Assembly (NCBI RefSeq): GCF_003627075.1
Contig: NZ_CP032630.1
Coordinates: forward strand, 1,364,001 to 1,428,000
Source of the DNA: Protaetiibacter intestinalis
Lineage (GTDB): Bacteria > Actinomycetota > Actinomycetes > Actinomycetales > Microbacteriaceae
Reading direction: 5' to 3'
Length of the DNA: 64,000 nucleotides
Part shown: in pieces, positions 59,836 through 64,000 of the stretch
Numbering within the stretch: the first letter of the stretch is position 1
Layout: each line of letters begins with the position of its first letter
Position numbers and translations under genes: made by a program
The notes under the pieces: generated by a model
Seen by the model: only the letters and a program-made list of their open reading frames with translations
Databases searched by the model: none
Told to the model about the DNA's origin: nothing

Positions 59836-60966
59836 GGCCGGAGCCACCCCGGCGAACGCACGCCTGAGCGGGGTGCCGGGGTCGCGGGTGCGGTCGAGGA
59901 AGCGGCGGGCGATGAGGTCGAGGCCCGGCTGGCCGGGGTGCAGGCCGTCGGTGAGCAGGGCCGCGTCGTCGGGCCCCAGCAGTTCGCGCCCGTCGAGGTA
60001 GCCGAGCGCGGGGTCGGCGCGCGCCGCCACCAGTTCGGCGAGCAGTTCCCGGCTCGCGGCGAGGGTGAGCGCGGTGGCGTCGTCCTGTGGCGTGCCCACG
60101 AGCCGCCCGTCCGGTCCCGCCCGCCCCGGCCCCGGCGTCTCCTCGAGCGCGGGGCACGTGAAGGCGCCGATCACCACGATCGGCACCTCCGGCATCCGGT
60201 CGCGCAGCAGGTCGAGGAAGCCGTGCGCGGCGGAGGCGAAGGCGCGACGGCGCATGGCATCCGCCGCGACCACGTTGATGCCGAGCTCGAGCGTCACGAC
60301 GTCGGCGTCGAGGGCGCGGATGCTGAGCGCCGTCATCGGGTCGAGCTGGGCGTTGCCGCCGAAGCCGAGGTTCGTCCAGCGGATGCCGAGCTCGCGCCCC
60401 ACGAGCGCCGGCCACGTTCCGCGGGCGTCGCGGGCCGCCCCGCCGTGGCTGATCGAGCTGCCGTGGTGAACCCAGTGCGCACCGGTGCGGGCGGGCGCCG
60501 CGGCGACGGCGGCGTCGCCGGTCACCCCGTCGACCGCGACCGCCGCGTCGACCGGGAACCACACCACCACCTCCCGCTCGGCGCCCGTGCCGCCGAGCTC
60601 GAGCACCAGGCGCCGCGCGGGCGCCGGCTCGGCCATCCACGCCGCGTCCCGCACCTCGCGGATGAGACCCGTGGGCTCCACGCTCGCGCGGGCCACGACC
60701 TCGCCGTCGACCTCGGCGAGGAACTCGGCCGTGCGCTCGGGCGCCTCCCGGTGCGCCATCACGAGCCGGTCGACACGCACCTCGAGGGTCAGCGTGCGCG
60801 CGGCGGTGCGCAGCCGCATCCGCACCCCGGAGGCGAACGACCCCATCACGCGCAGCGGCTCGGGGGCGAGCGCCGACTGCGCCGCGAGCAGCCGCAGCGG
60901 ACGCCAGCCGTCGCCCTCGCGCACCGTCTCCACGGCCCCGTCGAAGCGAACGGTTCCGGGGGCCAC
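59821..60966 (-). CDS. SGNH/GDSL esterase with N-terminal beta domain
   Basis: 381 residues, no signal peptide. The first ~155 residues are a beta-rich domain; the C-terminal SGNH domain has HHGSSISHGG (Ser), NLGFGGNAQLDP (Gly), LELGINVV (Asn) and TDGLHPGQPG (Asp-His). Related two-domain enzymes deacetylate carbohydrates. GTG start 6 nt after CAGAAT, probably leaderless. The stop codon comes from a right end of repeat element E, which suggests the original C-terminus was altered by the repeat. Confidence 0.82.
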   Translation of the reverse strand: MAPGTVRFDGAVETVREGDGWRPLRLLAAQSALAPEPLRVMGSFASGVRMRLRTAARTLTLEVRVDRLVMAHREAPERTAEFLAEVDGEVVARASVEPTGLIREVRDAAWMAEPAPARRLVLELGGTGAEREVVVWFPVDAAVAVDGVTGDAAVAAAPARTGAHWVHHGSSISHGGAARDARGTWPALVGRELGIRWTNLGFGGNAQLDPMTALSIRALDADVVTLELGINVVAADAMRRRAFASAAHGFLDLLRDRMPEVPIVVIGAFTCPALEETPGPGRAGPDGRLVGTPQDDATALTLAASRELLAELVAARADPALGYLDGRELLGPDDAALLTDGLHPGQPGLDLIARRFLDRTRDPGTPLRRAFAGVAPARPAG

Positions 60967-60972
60967 CCCGCC

Positions 60973-60978
60973 ATTCTG
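60973..60978 (-). promoter_or_regulatory. -10 box CAGAAT of the SGNH esterase gene (leaderless)
   Basis: On the minus strand CAGAAT ends 6 nt before the GTG at 60966. Confidence 0.4.
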
Positions 60979-60993
60979 CTCCTCGGCTGCGGG

Positions 60994-62325
60994 TCAGCGC
61001 TGCGTCTCGACCTCGACGATCGCGATCTCCTGCGTCGCCGTGTCGCGGTCGGCGGCCGTCGCGGAGGAGAGCCTGAGCGGCCAGCGCCCGCCGCGGTTCC
61101 AGCGCACCCGCACCTCCCGGGTGCGCAGGTAGAAGCCGGCCGCGATCGCCGCCGCGACGAACCCGGATGCGGCGCCCACGGCGATCGCCCAGCGCGGCCC
61201 CGCCGCATCCGCGACCGCGCCGACGAGGGGGGCGCCGATCGGGGTGCCGCCCATGAAGATCGCCAGGTAGATGGCCATCACCCGGCCGCGCATCGACGGG
61301 GCGGTCGTGGTCTGCACGTAGGCGTTGGCGGTGTTCATCATCGTGATGCCCGTGAAGCCCACCACCACGAGCAGCGCCGCGAAGCTCCACGGCTCGGGGG
61401 CGAGGGCGGCGCCCGCGAGCGAGAGCCCGAAGCCGAGGCTCGCGAGGGTCACGGTGCGCAGCCGGGGCCGCTCCCGCCGGGCGGCGATCAGGGCGCCCGC
61501 GACCGAGCCGACGGCGAGCGCCGACGACAGCCAGCCGAACTCCTGCGGCCCCTCGCCGAACTCCACGCGCGCCATCGTCGAGGTGTAGATGGGGAAGTTG
61601 TAGCCGAGCGTGCCGGTGAGGAACACCATCGCGAACACCAGCAGGATGTCGGGCCGGCGCCGCACGTAGCGGAAGCCCGCCCGCAGCTGCCCGCGCCCCT
61701 TCGCCTTGCGCGTGAAGGGGGTGAACTCGGCGGGCCGCAGCGCCCACAGCGAGCCGAGCACGGCGAGGAAGGTGGCCGCGTTGATGAGGAACACCCAGCC
61801 GGAGCCGACCGCCGCCACGAGCACACCCGCCACCGCGGGTCCGATGAGGCGCGCCCCGTTGAAGGAGGCGGCGTTGAGGGCGACGGCGTTGGCGAGCGTG
61901 CGGTCGTCGACGAGCTCGCCCACGAACGCCTGCCGGGTGGGGGCGTCGAACGCGGCCGCGACGCCGAGCCCGAGCGCGAAGGCGAACACCATCCACAGCT
62001 GCACGACGCCGGTGAGCGTCAGCACGCCGAGCCCCACCCCGAGCAGCAGCATCGCGCCCTGGGTGACGGCGAGCACGCGGCGTCGGTCGAAGCGGTCGGC
62101 CACCCAGCCGGTGATCGGCAGCAGCACGAGCTGCGGCCCGAACTGCAACGCCATCACGACGCCCACCGCGATCGCGTCGTCGTCGGTGAGCTCGGCCAGC
62201 ACGAGCCAGTCCTGGGCGATGCGCTGCATCCAGGTGCCCGTGTTGGAGACGAGCGCGCCCGCGAACCAGATGCGGTAGTTCCGTGTCGCGAACGAACGGA
62301 ACATCTGACTCATCGCATCCATCAT
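60994..62325 (-). CDS. MFS transporter
   Basis: 443 residues with about twelve hydrophobic segments; loop 2-3 motif GWVADRFDRRRVL and the N-terminus FRSFATRNYRIWFAGALVSNTGTWMQRIAQDWLV are typical of the MFS_3/TetA-like exporters of actinobacteria. The C-terminal cytoplasmic tail of about 50 residues is Arg/Thr-rich. Start ATGATG at 62325 after GAGGGG. Divergent from a monoglyceride-lipase-like gene (60 bp between starts). Substrate unknown. Confidence 0.87.
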   Translation of the reverse strand: MMDAMSQMFRSFATRNYRIWFAGALVSNTGTWMQRIAQDWLVLAELTDDDAIAVGVVMALQFGPQLVLLPITGWVADRFDRRRVLAVTQGAMLLLGVGLGVLTLTGVVQLWMVFAFALGLGVAAAFDAPTRQAFVGELVDDRTLANAVALNAASFNGARLIGPAVAGVLVAAVGSGWVFLINAATFLAVLGSLWALRPAEFTPFTRKAKGRGQLRAGFRYVRRRPDILLVFAMVFLTGTLGYNFPIYTSTMARVEFGEGPQEFGWLSSALAVGSVAGALIAARRERPRLRTVTLASLGFGLSLAGAALAPEPWSFAALLVVVGFTGITMMNTANAYVQTTTAPSMRGRVMAIYLAIFMGGTPIGAPLVGAVADAAGPRWAIAVGAASGFVAAAIAAGFYLRTREVRVRWNRGGRWPLRLSSATAADRDTATQEIAIVEVETQR

Positions 62326-62385
62326 CCACCCCTCGCCTGGATGCCGGCCGCTCGGCGCTACGCTCGGATCCGGCGAGGAGGCCCG

Positions 62386-63270
62386 ATGACCTACGTGACC
62401 CGCACCGAGCACACCTTCGTGGACGCCCACGGGGTGACCATCCACTACTACGTGTGGGCGGCCCCCGAGCCGCGCGCGATCGTGCAGCTGCTGCACGGGG
62501 TGGGCGAGTACGCCACCCGCTACGAGCGCTTCGCGCAGGCGCTCGCATTCGCCGGGTACACGGTCTACGCCGACGACCACCGCGGGCACGGCGCCACCGG
62601 CCTCGGGCAGTGGGGCGGCGACCACGCGAAGCTCGGCAAGCTCGGCCCGGGCGGCGTCCGCGCCGCCATCGCGGCGATCCAGCAGCTCACGGGCATCATC
62701 CGCACCGCGCACCCCGACCTGCCCCTCGCGCTGTTCGGGCACAGCCTGGGGTCGCTGTTCGCGCAGAAGATCATCGGCACGGATGCCGCGAGCTACGACG
62801 CCGTGATCCTCTCGGCGAGCGCCTACCGCACCCTCACCGACATGAACGGGGGCGACCTCAACGCGAAGCACAAGCACCTCGGCACGACCGGGCACGAGTG
62901 GCTCTCGCGCGACCCCGCGGTGTGGGCGGCGTTCGCGGCCGACCCGCTCACCTTCGATGCCAAGGTGCTGGCGCTCTTCGGCCTGCCCGACACCCTGCGG
63001 CTGCTCGGCACGCCGAGGAGGCTGAACCGGGACCTGCCGATGCTCATCATGATCGGCGAGGAGGATCCGCTGGGCGGCCCCGCGAGCATCCGCAAACTCG
63101 CGGCCGCCTACGAGAAGCGCGGCGGCCTCAGCGATGTGACGGTCACCATCTACCCCGGCGCGCGCCACGAGACCCTCAACGAGACCAACCAGGCCGAGGT
63201 GCGCGCCGACATCGTCGCCTGGCTCGACGCCCACGTCGGTCGTGAGAACCCGAGCCCGCACCGCGGGTAA
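62386..63270 (+). CDS. Alpha/beta-hydrolase, monoacylglycerol lipase/lysophospholipase type
   Basis: 294 residues. LLHGVGEYATRY is the oxyanion segment, GHSLGSLF holds the nucleophile Ser, GEEDPLG the Asp and GARHETLNE the His; the YADDHRGHGAT segment is the hallmark of monoglyceride lipases. Cytoplasmic, no signal peptide. GAGGAGG lies 6 nt before the ATG. A -10-like TACGCT is 20 nt further up. Confidence 0.9.
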   Translation: MTYVTRTEHTFVDAHGVTIHYYVWAAPEPRAIVQLLHGVGEYATRYERFAQALAFAGYTVYADDHRGHGATGLGQWGGDHAKLGKLGPGGVRAAIAAIQQLTGIIRTAHPDLPLALFGHSLGSLFAQKIIGTDAASYDAVILSASAYRTLTDMNGGDLNAKHKHLGTTGHEWLSRDPAVWAAFAADPLTFDAKVLALFGLPDTLRLLGTPRRLNRDLPMLIMIGEEDPLGGPASIRKLAAAYEKRGGLSDVTVTIYPGARHETLNETNQAEVRADIVAWLDAHVGRENPSPHRG

Positions 63271-63278
63271 GGCGCACC

Positions 63279-63284
63279 TAAGCT
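63279..63284 (+). promoter_or_regulatory. -10 box TAAGCT of the lipoate ligase-like gene (leaderless)
   Basis: TAAGCT ends 6 nt before the GTG at 63291. Confidence 0.55.
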
Positions 63285-63290
63285 AGAGGG

Positions 63291-64000
63291 GTGCATGGCG
63301 AGTACAAGGTGCCGGGCGGCAAGCTCGTCGTGGTCGACGTCGACATCGAGGGCGAGCGGCTCGCGAACGTGCGGCTCTCGGGAGACTTCTTCCTCGAACC
63401 CGACGACGCGCTCCCGCTCATCGACGCCGCGCTGACCGGCCTTCCCGCGGATGCCGACGGTCGGGCGATCGCCGCCGCCGTGCAGGCGGCGCTGCCGGAG
63501 GGTGCCGTGATGCTCGGCTTCTCGCCCGAGGCGGTCGCCACCGCGGTGCGCCGCGCCGTGCACCGCGCCACCACCTGGCGCGACTACGACTGGGAGCTCG
63601 TGCATCCCGGCCCCCTCAGCCCCGTCACCCACCTCGCCCTCGACCAGGTGCTCGCCGAGGAGGTCGCGGCCGGTCGCCGCAAGCCCACCCTGCGCATCTG
63701 GGAGTGGGACGAGCCCGCCGTCGTCATCGGCAGCTTCCAGTCGGTGAAGAACGAGGTGGATGCCGAGAACGCCGAGCGTTTCGGCATCCCCGTGGTGCGG
63801 CGCATCTCGGGCGGCGGCGCCATGTTCATGGAGGCGGGCTCCGTCGTCACCTACTCGCTGTACGCGCCGATCGACCTCGTGCAGGGCATGAGCTTCGCCG
63901 ACAGCTACGCCTACCTCGACGACTGGGTGCTCGTGGCGCTGCGCTCTCTCGGCATCGAGGCGACGTACCAGCCGCTCAACGACATCGCGAGCCCCACCGG
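63291..64000 (+). CDS. Lipoate-protein ligase A-family protein, 3' end outside the window
   Basis: Partial: about 236 residues before the window ends, no stop reached. The first ~90 residues (HGEYKVPGGKLVVVDVDIEG) match the accessory domain of lipoate ligases placed at the N-terminus. The catalytic domain then begins, with RIWEWDEPAVVIGSFQS and the lipoyl-AMP loop RRISGGGAMFMEAGS. It attaches lipoate or octanoate to acyl carrier domains of 2-oxoacid dehydrogenases or GcvH. GTG start, probably leaderless; an ATG at 63295 is out of frame. Confidence 0.85.
   Translation, partial: MHGEYKVPGGKLVVVDVDIEGERLANVRLSGDFFLEPDDALPLIDAALTGLPADADGRAIAAAVQAALPEGAVMLGFSPEAVATAVRRAVHRATTWRDYDWELVHPGPLSPVTHLALDQVLAEEVAAGRRKPTLRIWEWDEPAVVIGSFQSVKNEVDAENAERFGIPVVRRISGGGAMFMEAGSVVTYSLYAPIDLVQGMSFADSYAYLDDWVLVALRSLGIEATYQPLNDIASPT

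Overview
The window is a 64 kb piece of a high-GC actinobacterial chromosome. Very high GC at third codon positions, dense genes with 1-8 bp overlaps (ATGA/GTGA), many apparently leaderless genes, and the recurring GGATGC/GCATCC hexamer all suggest Microbacteriaceae (Microbacterium, Agromyces or Leifsonia relatives). The family assignment is inference. No rRNA, tRNA, CRISPR array, prophage or complete insertion sequence was seen.

Layout. 0-5.7 kb: phosphonate uptake and catabolism (phnC, a fused double-length phnE, FAD oxidoreductase, PhnX-like hydrolase, zinc dehydrogenase). 5.7-16.2 kb: acyl-CoA ligases, an LLM flavoprotein, threonine aldolase, a NatA/NatB-like exporter, a NarL-type two-component system and a MarR regulator. 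16.3-24.3 kb: FMN reductase, PutA, aldo/keto reductase, GntR and Lrp regulators, a guanidine hydrolase and ornithine aminotransferase; the last two plus PutA would take arginine to glutamate. 24.5-29 kb: assorted oxidoreductases and hydrolases. 29-35.6 kb: a seven-gene minus-strand operon in which every junction is an ATGA overlap: REC-PIG-L deacetylase fusion, ATP-grasp ligase, PHP phosphoesterase, processive family-2 glycosyltransferase, 53-residue membrane protein, single-domain receiver, PAS histidine kinase. I know of no described function for it, and it is the best candidate for an undescribed system. 35.6-40.1 kb: a repeat-rich accessory stretch with a DUF222/HNH endonuclease behind a LexA-like box, an orphan iron-controlled heme-binding lipoprotein and an unfamiliar membrane protein. 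40.1-43.5 kb: the circularly permuted ATP-grasp / alpha-E / transglutaminase trio, conserved in bacteria but of unproven function. 45-59.6 kb: a LacI-controlled sugar-acid regulon (ABC importer, glycoside hydrolases, degenerate M24 protein, sugar dehydrogenases, enolase-superfamily dehydratase, KdgD, ketoglutarate-semialdehyde dehydrogenase) with three matching operators. 59.8-64 kb: SGNH esterase, MFS transporter, monoglyceride-lipase-like hydrolase and the start of a lipoate ligase.

Two genome-scale features cut across the genes. First, many intergenic gaps carry long, often perfect inverted repeats that fall into recurring families, including a ~146-bp palindromic element present three times whose central stem varies by compensatory changes. 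Second, many genes start 6-7 nt after a TANNNT -10 box with no ribosome-binding site, and in three places the stop codon TAG of the upstream gene is the first half of that -10 box.
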